From positions 1 to 19,442 of the forward strand of contig JACXTQ010000114.1 in assembly GCA_016919605.1 (NCBI GenBank): a stretch of DNA of 19,442 nucleotides. The letters run 5' to 3'. Both the position numbers and the translations under genes were made by a program. How positions within the stretch are numbered: position 1 is the stretch's first letter; each line of letters starts with the position of its first letter. Shown here one piece after another: positions 7,371 through 13,718 of the stretch. The DNA comes from Methylovulum sp. GTDB taxonomy: Bacteria > Pseudomonadota > Gammaproteobacteria > Methylococcales > Methylomonadaceae. Below the pieces are notes generated by a model, which was not told the origin of the DNA, ran no database searches, and saw only the letters and a list, made by a program, of their open reading frames with translations.

Positions 7371-9785
7371 TTAAACATCCAGATTAGTGACATCTAAAGC
7401 ATTTTTGACGATAAAGTCACGGCGTGGTTCCACGACATCACCCATCAGTGTAGTAAAGATTTCATCGGCGGCAATCGCATCTTCTATCCTGACCTGTAAT
7501 AAGCGGCGGTTATTGGCATCCAGCGTGGTTTCCCACAATTGTTCGGGGTTCATCTCACCCAAGCCTTTATAACGCTGGATATGCTGGCCTTTTTTCACTT
7601 CCCTCATCATCCAGTCAAATGCTTGCTTAAAGCTGCTGACGGGCTGCTGACGTTCGCCCATTTTAATATAGGAGTAGTCGTTGAACAGTCCGGCGGTGTC
7701 TTCGGCGTATTGCGCCATTTGCTTGTAGTCTTTGCTGTTGAAAAAGCTTGCTGGCAGGACAAAGGTTTTGCTAATGCCATGCAGACGCTTGCTGACCACC
7801 GCCGAAAATTCAGTGCCGCTTTTATAATCCAATGCCACCGAGAACACCGCCGTGCCCAAGCTCTCATTCAATTGCCGGATAATTGTGTCAAACCATGCGC
7901 TCAAGCGTGGCAGGTCTTGTTTCAGCTCTTCGTTGACCACGTCCATCGCCACCAACTGTTCCAAAAAGGCTTGGTCATAGCGTCTGAACAAACGGTTAAT
8001 GGCGGTGACGATACTTACATAATCCTTTGCCAATTTTTCCAAGCCGGTACCTTGCACGGGCGGTGTGGATTCATCAGTAAACAGTTGTGCCTTATCCAAG
8101 GCCAATTGGATCAGATATTCGTTTAAGGCGGCATCGTCTTTGACATAATGCTCTTGCTTGCCTTTTTTGACTTTATATAAAGGTGGCTGGGCGATATAGA
8201 TATAGCCTTTTTCGACAATCTCAGGCAACTGACGGTAAAAGAAAGTCAATAATAAGGTACGGATATGCGAACCATCGACATCGGCATCCGTCATAATAAT
8301 GATGCGGTGATAACGCAATTTGGCAAGATTGTATTCATCCTTGCCGATACCACACCCCAAGGCGGTGATTAACGTGCCAACTTCTTCGGATGAAATCATC
8401 TTATCGAAGCGGGCTTTTTCCACGTTAAGGATTTTACCTTTCAAGGGCAAAATCGCTTGGGTACGCCGATCCCTACCCTGCTTTGCCGAGCCGCCCGCCG
8501 AATCCCCTTCGACTAGAAACAATTCTGACAAGGCCGGATCTTTTTCTTGGCAATCGGCCAGCTTGCCGGGCAAACCGGCAATGTCCAGCGTAGTTTTGCG
8601 GCGGGTCATTTCCCGCGCTTTTCGGGCAGCTTCCCTAGCACGGGCGGCATCAAGGATTTTACCGACAATCGCCTTGGCAATTTGCGGCTTTTCCAATAAA
8701 AATTCCTGAAGCTTTTCATTCATGGTCGATTCCACTAAGGGCTTCACTTCTGAAGACACCAGCTTGTCTTTAGTTTGTGAAGAAAACTTAGGGTCAGGAA
8801 CTTTGACCGACAACACGGCGGTCAAGCCTTCGCGGGCATCATCGCCGGTGGTGGCGACCTTTTCTTTTTTACCGATACCGCTCGCTTCTATATATTGGTT
8901 GACCGTCCGCGTCAATGCCCCCCTAAATCCGGCCAAATGGCTACCGCCGTCACGCTGGGGAATATTATTGGTATAACAGAATACATTTTCCTGATAAGAA
9001 TCGTTCCACTGCATCGCCACTTCTACGGTTACGCCTTCTTTCTCGGCCTTAAAATAAAAGACTTCGGGGAACAGAGGGATTTTGTTTTTGTTCAGATGCT
9101 CCACAAACGCACTAATGCCACCTTCAAACTCAAACACATCCTGTTTTTCGGTGCGCTCATCTTCCAAACTGATACGTACACCAGAATTAAGGAACGACAA
9201 CTCACGCAAACGCTTAGCCAGAATATCGTAATGGAACTCGACATCGGTGAAGGTTTTGGAGCTGGGTTTAAAATTGATTAAGGTACCGGAACCTGTCGCC
9301 GCCCCTGCCGCCGCCAAAGGCGCAACAGGTTCGCCCATCTGATATTGTTGTTTATACAACTGGCCGTTTTTGCGAATTTCCAGATTCAATTCTTCCGACA
9401 AGGCATTGACTACCGACACCCCGACACCGTGCAAACCACCGGAAATTTTATAAGCGTTATCATTGAATTTTCCGCCAGCATGTAACACGGTCATAATAAC
9501 TTCGGCGGCTGAGCGCCCTTCTTCTTCATGAATATCCACGGGGATACCACGCCCATCATCGGCGACCGTCACCGACCCGTTAGCATGGACAATTACGCGC
9601 ACTTCTTTGCAATAACCTGCCAAAGCTTCATCGATGGAATTGTCAACAACCTCAAAAACCATGTGATGCAAACCGGAACCGTCATCTGTATCACCAATAT
9701 ACATACCTGGTCGTTTTCTTACCGCGTCCAATCCTTTTAAAACCTGAATATTGGTGCTGTCGTATTGATCGTTATTGTTGCTCAT
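7371..9785 (-). CDS. gyrB: DNA gyrase subunit B
   Basis: The ATPase subunit of gyrase introduces negative supercoils together with GyrA, which is not in this window. The length of 804 residues is typical. The GHKL ATPase begins GMYIGDTDDGSGLHHMVFEV, with the general-base Glu45, Asn49, DDGRGIP (76-82) and GGLHGVGVSVVNALS (116-130). The TOPRIM domain has LVEGDSAGGSAKQGRD near 423 and DADVDGSHIRT near 498. The C-terminal tail has KGLGEMNPEQLW near 738. The start is chosen by homology at MSNNND; AGGA lies rather far upstream. A pair of parS-type sites lies immediately upstream (9818-9871), so ParB loading could affect its promoter. Confidence 0.98.
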   Translation of the reverse strand: MSNNNDQYDSTNIQVLKGLDAVRKRPGMYIGDTDDGSGLHHMVFEVVDNSIDEALAGYCKEVRVIVHANGSVTVADDGRGIPVDIHEEEGRSAAEVIMTVLHAGGKFNDNAYKISGGLHGVGVSVVNALSEELNLEIRKNGQLYKQQYQMGEPVAPLAAAGAATGSGTLINFKPSSKTFTDVEFHYDILAKRLRELSFLNSGVRISLEDERTEKQDVFEFEGGISAFVEHLNKNKIPLFPEVFYFKAEKEGVTVEVAMQWNDSYQENVFCYTNNIPQRDGGSHLAGFRGALTRTVNQYIEASGIGKKEKVATTGDDAREGLTAVLSVKVPDPKFSSQTKDKLVSSEVKPLVESTMNEKLQEFLLEKPQIAKAIVGKILDAARAREAARKAREMTRRKTTLDIAGLPGKLADCQEKDPALSELFLVEGDSAGGSAKQGRDRRTQAILPLKGKILNVEKARFDKMISSEEVGTLITALGCGIGKDEYNLAKLRYHRIIIMTDADVDGSHIRTLLLTFFYRQLPEIVEKGYIYIAQPPLYKVKKGKQEHYVKDDAALNEYLIQLALDKAQLFTDESTPPVQGTGLEKLAKDYVSIVTAINRLFRRYDQAFLEQLVAMDVVNEELKQDLPRLSAWFDTIIRQLNESLGTAVFSVALDYKSGTEFSAVVSKRLHGISKTFVLPASFFNSKDYKQMAQYAEDTAGLFNDYSYIKMGERQQPVSSFKQAFDWMMREVKKGQHIQRYKGLGEMNPEQLWETTLDANNRRLLQVRIEDAIAADEIFTTLMGDVVEPRRDFIVKNALDVTNLDV

Positions 9786-9817
9786 GTGGTTTTTCTTTTT
9801 TCCTGTAGTTGCCTAGA

Positions 9818-9833
9818 TGTTCCACGTGGAACA
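9818..9833. promoter_or_regulatory. parS: parS-type ParB binding site 1
   Basis: Perfect 16-bp palindrome TGTTCCACGTGGAACA, extending to a 20-bp perfect palindrome with flanks (9816-9835). It matches the widely conserved chromosomal parS consensus, at which ParB is loaded for origin segregation. It forms a doublet with site 2, 38 bp away, and lies 33 bp before the gyrB start. Confidence 0.93.
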
Positions 9834-9872
9834 TCATATTGGTTTTATAGCATCATGTTCCACGTGGAACAT
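9834..9872 (-). pseudogene. Possible decayed copy of the recF 3' end
   Basis: Read on the minus strand from 9872, the parS palindrome and the bases after it encode MFHVEHDAIKPI followed by TGA. The real recF ends MFHVEHGCVNPF followed by TAA. In both cases twelve codons and then a stop codon abut the next parS. Just upstream, TAGACAATTAT (near 9885-9895) also resembles TAGTCAATTAT in the recF copy. Outside the palindrome, 10 of 21 bases match, so common descent is suggested but not proven. Confidence 0.35.
9856..9871. promoter_or_regulatory. parS: parS-type ParB binding site 2
   Basis: A second perfect TGTTCCACGTGGAACA, flanked by A and T to give an 18-bp palindrome. It lies exactly 38 bp from site 1, with a 22-bp spacer. 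Confidence 0.93.
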
Positions 9873-10153
9873 TTACAAATCTCAAAATAATTGTCTAAGC
9901 CTATTGCGCATAATCTTCTACTCTGGCAATCCAAACCATGCTAATGGCAATTTGCCAAACTTGTAGAGACCCTTAACACTATTTATATAAGGCATCTTTC
10001 TAATTGTACTGGGTTGTGAGGTAGCTAAAAACTCATTGATATCAAATCAATTGAATAGCAAACTTTACCCCTCCTCTTTAAGCCAGTGGAATCAGGATTT
10101 TTTGACCCATTTACTAAAAAATCATCGCGCCCGCTTGGCCAAGGTATTGTCTA

Positions 10154-10900
10154 TTATAAAATAAAAGTAGAGGATTGTTGTTTTACAATGGCTTCATATT
10201 GGCTATTTAATGTTTCATAGTCTAAAAATGAAACTCTATTCTGACCTCGTAAATCCTTGAATGAAGAATATTCTATTTTATTCAGATATTCTTGTTTTCT
10301 TACCGTATCGGCAACTATTATCATTCTGGAATGAAAATCTTGCAGGTCATTAAATTTTAAAAGCGAACTTTGAATATCTGTAGAGTGTTCCACTTCAAAG
10401 AAAGAATGGGGCATATTTCTTTCATTAAACCAAATAACATCAACAGTGGAGCTTCTTTTAACGATATTAGGGTAACTATATTCAGGCAAAATATTGAGCG
10501 TCCTCATTTCGCCTATATTTTTATTATTGATGAATTTTTTATTTTTGTCTTGATTGGGAGCAAACGTACCTAATCCTTTTAAATTGCCAACTGTCAGCAA
10601 TAATCCCTGAAAATAAGTATGATTAAATTCAATAACTTCTTTTGAAGTTTTATTATTTTCAGTTTCAACAATGATTCCACGCTCTTCTATAGCCGTTTTA
10701 AATTTTAATAAACCATAAAGTCCAGGCTTTATTTTGTAGATATTCTTATCCAATTGAACGATTCTACGGATACTGGCAAAAGGGGTTTTGGTTTTCCAGA
10801 TACACGCCTCCACTTTCAATACTTCTTGATTTAATTGCCCAAGAGTAGCAACACCACCTAATTTTTCTAATGTCAAAATGACGGCTTCGTTTTGCTTCAT
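10154..10900 (-). CDS. Predicted winged-helix plus PD-(D/E)XK-type nuclease
   Basis: I recognise no named gene in these 248 residues. Residues 5-66 look like a winged helix (AVILTLEKLGGVATLGQLNQ, then KTPFASIRRIV, then NIYKIKPGLYGLL), similar in layout to the HARE-type helices attached to restriction enzymes. Residues about 95-200 resemble a restriction-endonuclease fold: a helix GLLLTVGNLKGLG followed by TFAPNQDKN, then Asp154 in STVDVIWF, and FFEVEHSTDI with Glu169 and Glu171. The catalytic lysine is not obvious; Glu-Val-Glu replaces the usual (D/E)xK. No methyltransferase or other restriction partner is adjacent. The gene is clearly more AT-rich than recF and gyrB and breaks their usual adjacency, so it was probably acquired. 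No good ribosome binding site is seen at the ATG. A transcription regulator is the alternative reading. Confidence 0.65.
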   Translation of the reverse strand: MKQNEAVILTLEKLGGVATLGQLNQEVLKVEACIWKTKTPFASIRRIVQLDKNIYKIKPGLYGLLKFKTAIEERGIIVETENNKTSKEVIEFNHTYFQGLLLTVGNLKGLGTFAPNQDKNKKFINNKNIGEMRTLNILPEYSYPNIVKRSSTVDVIWFNERNMPHSFFEVEHSTDIQSSLLKFNDLQDFHSRMIIVADTVRKQEYLNKIEYSSFKDLRGQNRVSFLDYETLNSQYEAIVKQQSSTFIL

Positions 10901-11079
10901 GGTAACGCTGGTTCTTATATCTGATGCTTAAATTAAGACAGGATTCGATTTTTTATTTTTAATATATAAAAATCAAAAATATACAAGGACTAATTACAAA
11001 ACTTTTACATATGTCTACAGGGTAAATTGCTTTAGAAATTCTAAAGCGATGATTTGCTATCGATAAAGTAAAGCTAATA
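10901..11079. other. AT-rich upstream region of the inserted gene
   Basis: No coding sequence. It contains a 19-bp perfect palindrome with a central A (GCTTTAGAA-A-TTCTAAAGC, 11029-11047), which could be an operator or a small hairpin, and a very AT-rich block (10950-10985) suitable for a promoter of the leftward nuclease-like gene. There is no T-tract after the palindrome. Confidence 0.45.
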
Positions 11080-11095
11080 TGTTCCACGTGGAACA
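11080..11095. promoter_or_regulatory. parS: parS-type ParB binding site 3
   Basis: Perfect TGTTCCACGTGGAACA directly abutting the recF stop codon (TAA, 11096-11098 on the minus strand). It is paired with site 4 at the same 38-bp period as sites 1 and 2. Confidence 0.93.
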
Positions 11096-12172
11096 TTAAA
11101 ACGGATTTACGCAGCCATGTTCCACGTGGAACATTTTATAATTGACTATCTGGCTTAAATCGCCAAAGTCAGCGATTGTATTGGCGGTGATAAAAACTTG
11201 GCAGTTTGTGGCGGTCAAAAAATCCAAGACCTTGCCACGATTCTTAATATCCAATTCAGCGGCAAAATCATCTATCAATACACAACCGGTATAATCCTGG
11301 CCATTGGCCAATAATTGCACCTGCCCTAACTTTAAACTCAGCACCAATAATTTTAATTGTCCACGTGAGACAAATTCTTTGGCCAGGTGTTGGTTGACAT
11401 GCACTTGAAAATCCGCCCGATGCGGGCCGCTATGGGTAAAGCCGTAACGCAAATCTTTATCTAAATCGTCATCCAAAGCATCGGCCAAGGTTTTCGATAA
11501 CTCCCAACCGGATAGCAGCTTGACAGTGATGTTTTCTATGCCTAAGAATTGTTGGCTAATCCCGATAAATATCGGCTGCAATTTTTCCAGATAACGCAGC
11601 CGATAGTCATGCACTATTGTACCGTAATACGCCAGCTCTTGATTCCAAACAGGCAGTTGTTCAAGACGTTTAATTTTCAATAAGGCATTGCGTTGAGCCA
11701 AGGCTTTTTTAAAACGCCGCCAGATGGGCAAGAAGCTTTTGTCATCGTTAAAAACACCCCAGTCCAAAAACTCGCGGCGCAAAGCTGACCCGGCATCGAG
11801 CAATTCATAACTTTTGGGATGGATGAGCTGTACGGGCAAAGCATAGGCCAATTCCGAACGCTGTTGTTTGGATTCCTGATTGATCCGTATGGCCATGGTT
11901 TTGCCATCAAGCTGTATGCCTAGTTGGCTAGCTCCGCCATTGGCTTGTTGGGTTTGCGCAGAAACGGTCAGATGTTGGGCATCAAGATTAATCGCCGGTT
12001 TAATGCTGGCAGAGCGAAAAGATTTCGCCCTGCCCAAGATATAAATCGCTTCCAGCAAAGAACTTTTGCCGCTGGCGTTGTCACCGACAATTAGGTTAAG
12101 GGTAGGACAAGGCTGCATAGTCGCCTTACGGATATTTCTGACATGATAAATATCCAGTTTTACCAAGCTCAT
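11096..12172 (-). CDS. recF: DNA replication and repair protein RecF
   Basis: RecF is an SMC-like ATPase that, with RecO and RecR, helps load RecA at gaps and stalled forks. The 358 residues show the N-terminal strand LDIYHVRNIRKA, Walker A GDNASGKSS (30-38) and the C-terminal Walker B/D-loop region VLIDDFAAELD (298-308). The ABC-type signature falls in FVSRGQLKLLVLSL. The start lies 11 bases after the dnaN stop, so the two are probably one operon. The C-terminal MFHVEH (347-352) is the literal translation of a parS palindrome, so the end of the protein is shaped by a segregation site rather than by RecF function. Confidence 0.97.
   Translation of the reverse strand: MSLVKLDIYHVRNIRKATMQPCPTLNLIVGDNASGKSSLLEAIYILGRAKSFRSASIKPAINLDAQHLTVSAQTQQANGGASQLGIQLDGKTMAIRINQESKQQRSELAYALPVQLIHPKSYELLDAGSALRREFLDWGVFNDDKSFLPIWRRFKKALAQRNALLKIKRLEQLPVWNQELAYYGTIVHDYRLRYLEKLQPIFIGISQQFLGIENITVKLLSGWELSKTLADALDDDLDKDLRYGFTHSGPHRADFQVHVNQHLAKEFVSRGQLKLLVLSLKLGQVQLLANGQDYTGCVLIDDFAAELDIKNRGKVLDFLTATNCQVFITANTIADFGDLSQIVNYKMFHVEHGCVNPF
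11118..11133. promoter_or_regulatory. parS: parS-type ParB binding site 4, inside recF
   Basis: Perfect TGTTCCACGTGGAACA within the recF coding sequence, read in frame as Met-Phe-His-Val-Glu-His. parS sites inside genes are known in other bacteria. It lies 38 bp from site 3. Confidence 0.93.
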
Positions 12173-12183
12173 GATACAGGCGG

Positions 12184-13284
12184 TTACAAACGCATCGGCA
12201 TAACGATGAATTGGTAAGTGCGGTCACTTTGTTCATTGACAAAGCAACTGCTGGCGTTGCGGGCGATAATCAGGGCCGCGCTTTCTGAGTCCAAATTAGC
12301 GACGGCCTCCAGTAAATATTGAGCGTTAAAGGAAATACTCAACGGTTCGCCTTGATAATCTATCGCCAATTCCTCTTCGGCTTCGTCTTGTTCAGGATTA
12401 TGGGTGCTGATAGTCAGTCGTTCGGCACTGACATCCAAGGTGATGCCTTTAAATTTTTCATTGGATAAGATCGCCACACGAGTGAGCGCTTCCCGAAACA
12501 ATTGTTTGTCCATGCACAAGGGGCTGAAAAAATCTTGTTGGAACACTTTGCTAAAATCAGGGTATTTGGCATCGACCAACTTTGCCGAAAAAATTAAGTC
12601 CTTGATAAATATCCTGATGTTATTGGCGGAAAATTCGACTTTCAGTTCGACTTCAGGATCGTCCAATAAACGGTTAAGCTCCAACACGCCTTTTCTGGGC
12701 AAAATAATCCGCGCCTCAAACCCTGTCGCATGTTCCAATTGGTCTTCATAAATCGCCAAACGATGGCCGTCGGAGGCGACTAATTTTAATTTGCTGTTAG
12801 AAATATTGAGCAATAAGCCGTTCAGATAATAACGCACATCTTGGTTAGCCATACAAAACAAGGTCTTATCCAAGGCTTTTTTAAACTGTCCGGCATTGAT
12901 GGCAAAATGGTTTTCCAAAGCCGATTCGGCAAATTCAGGATAATTATCGGCAAGCAACGAGCTTAAGGAAAAACGGCTACGGTGCGAGGCAATTTTTACT
13001 TTATCCTCCACCAGTTCGCATTTTATTTCCGCGCCCTTAGGCAATAAACGGCAAATATCCAACAATTTTCTGGCCGGCACCGTGATTGTTCCTGAAACCG
13101 AAGGTTCAATGGCTATTTTGGCGATAATTTGGATTTCTAAATCGGTACCGGTCAAAATCAATTGATTTTCATTCACTACAATCAGGACATTGGCCAAGAT
13201 AGGTAAAGTTTGACGTTTTTCTATGACGCTAACAATTTGCTGCAAAGGCGTTAGCAGGATTTCTCTATTAATAATGAATTTCAT
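12184..13284 (-). CDS. dnaN: DNA polymerase III sliding clamp, beta subunit
   Basis: The ring-shaped clamp tethers DNA polymerase III to DNA. The 366 residues match the usual length, with three topologically similar domains: MKFIINREILLTPLQQIVSV at the N-terminus, SGTITVPARKLLDICRLLP about one quarter in, and the C-terminal tail ending FIVMPMRL, which lies by the partner-binding cleft. It lies between the origin region and recF, 11 bases before recF, in the standard dnaN-recF order. Its promoter must lie within or beside the DnaA-box region, so binding of DnaA could regulate it. The ribosome binding site is poor (AAAGAT). Confidence 0.97.
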   Translation of the reverse strand: MKFIINREILLTPLQQIVSVIEKRQTLPILANVLIVVNENQLILTGTDLEIQIIAKIAIEPSVSGTITVPARKLLDICRLLPKGAEIKCELVEDKVKIASHRSRFSLSSLLADNYPEFAESALENHFAINAGQFKKALDKTLFCMANQDVRYYLNGLLLNISNSKLKLVASDGHRLAIYEDQLEHATGFEARIILPRKGVLELNRLLDDPEVELKVEFSANNIRIFIKDLIFSAKLVDAKYPDFSKVFQQDFFSPLCMDKQLFREALTRVAILSNEKFKGITLDVSAERLTISTHNPEQDEAEEELAIDYQGEPLSISFNAQYLLEAVANLDSESAALIIARNASSCFVNEQSDRTYQFIVMPMRL

Positions 13285-13508
13285 ATCTTTTTTGTCTTGT
13301 TGATAGTCGCGGGATGAAAAACTGTGGATAAGATTATAGTAAATTTTATCTTTAAATTCAATTTGTTATGTGTTAACAATCTGATATTTACCGATATTTG
13401 TAAATATTATCCCCAATGTTATCCACAGGCTGTGCCTATTTCCCCCTTTTATTTTGAATAACGCATTTTTTGGGGATTGCTAATATAAATAATAAATATA
13501 AAAGATCT

Positions 13509-13548
13509 TTTATTTATTATTATTAGGGAAGGGCAAATTTGTGGATAA
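13509..13548 (-). promoter_or_regulatory. Putative origin unwinding unit: DnaA box, GC block, TAA trios
   Basis: On the minus strand the order is a perfect DnaA box (13548-13540), a short GC-containing block (13534-13526, GCCCTTCCC) and four consecutive TAA triplets (13525-13514), running into AT-rich DNA. This matches the layout reported as the bacterial basal unwinding system, in which DnaA moves from a box onto single-stranded DnaA-trios (5'-TAG/TAA). The match is by eye. Confidence 0.55.
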
Positions 13549-13591
13549 CTAAAAATTTTATATTAAAAACAAATTATTATAAGCATTTTTG

Positions 13592-13635
13592 CCTGTGAAT
13601 ATCCTGTGGATATCCTGTGGATAAAGTGTGGATAA
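13592..13635 (-). repeat. DnaA-box array with exact 11-bp period
   Basis: Four boxes on the minus strand start at 13594, 13605, 13616 and 13627, each 11 bp apart. The two nearest dnaA are perfect; the other two vary (ATATCCACA and ATATTCACA). In plus-strand terms it reads as tandem units CCTGTGAATAT, CCTGTGGATAT and CCTGTGGATAA, then a fourth box. An 11-bp step places all boxes on about the same face of the helix. Confidence 0.85.
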
Positions 13636-13649
13636 CTCAGTGTGAAAAG

Positions 13650-13716
13650 TTATCCACAAAATTGTCCACAGATTTATCCACAGAAAAACGGGGGTTTGTC
13701 CACAAACTTATCCACA
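13650..13716 (+). repeat. DnaA-box array with mostly 12-bp period
   Basis: Five boxes on the plus strand start at 13650, 13662, 13674, 13696 and 13708, spaced 12, 12, 22 and 12. Three are TTATCCACA and two are TTGTCCACA. They face the 11-bp array across 14 bp. The two innermost boxes form a perfect 11-bp inverted repeat, TGTGGATAACT (13627-13637) and AGTTATCCACA (13648-13658). Confidence 0.83.
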
Positions 13717-13718
13717 GC

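Larger units (their letters stand above)
9786..10153. other. AT-rich gap between gyrB and the inserted gene
   Basis: No gene is seen. The first 90 bases hold the parS doublet and what may be a decayed copy of the recF 3' end. The remainder (about 9890-10153) is AT-rich with no reading frame of note. A purine-rich AGGAGGGG on the minus strand near 10070-10080 resembles a ribosome binding site, but the frame after it stops within a few codons. Confidence 0.5.
13311..13718. other. oriC: Chromosomal replication origin, oriC
   Basis: The dnaN-dnaA gap holds eight perfect DnaA boxes (TTATCCACA): on the plus strand at 13419, 13650, 13674 and 13708, and on the minus strand at 13323-13331, 13540-13548, 13616-13624 and 13627-13635. 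Variants are at 13407, 13662 and 13696 (plus) and at 13594 and 13605 (minus). The stretch around 13475-13525 is strongly AT-rich and includes the palindrome ATAAAAGATCTTTTAT. Box density and the AT-rich segment together are the usual signature of oriC. The last box ends 2 bases from the dnaA stop codon. The dnaA-rpmH gap has no comparable cluster. Confidence 0.9.

Noticed and set aside
7539..8126. 195-codon plus-strand frame
   Set aside because: Antisense to the conserved C-terminal half of gyrB; a shadow frame.
10060..10100. Possible short minus-strand gene after an AGGAGGGG sequence
   Set aside because: The nearest start codon (TTG) is followed by a stop after four codons.
11357..11373. 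TTGTCCACGTGAGACAA in recF, a possible fifth parS
   Set aside because: It shares the CACGTG centre but lacks the TTC/GAA arms and has one base fewer, so it is at best a degenerate site.
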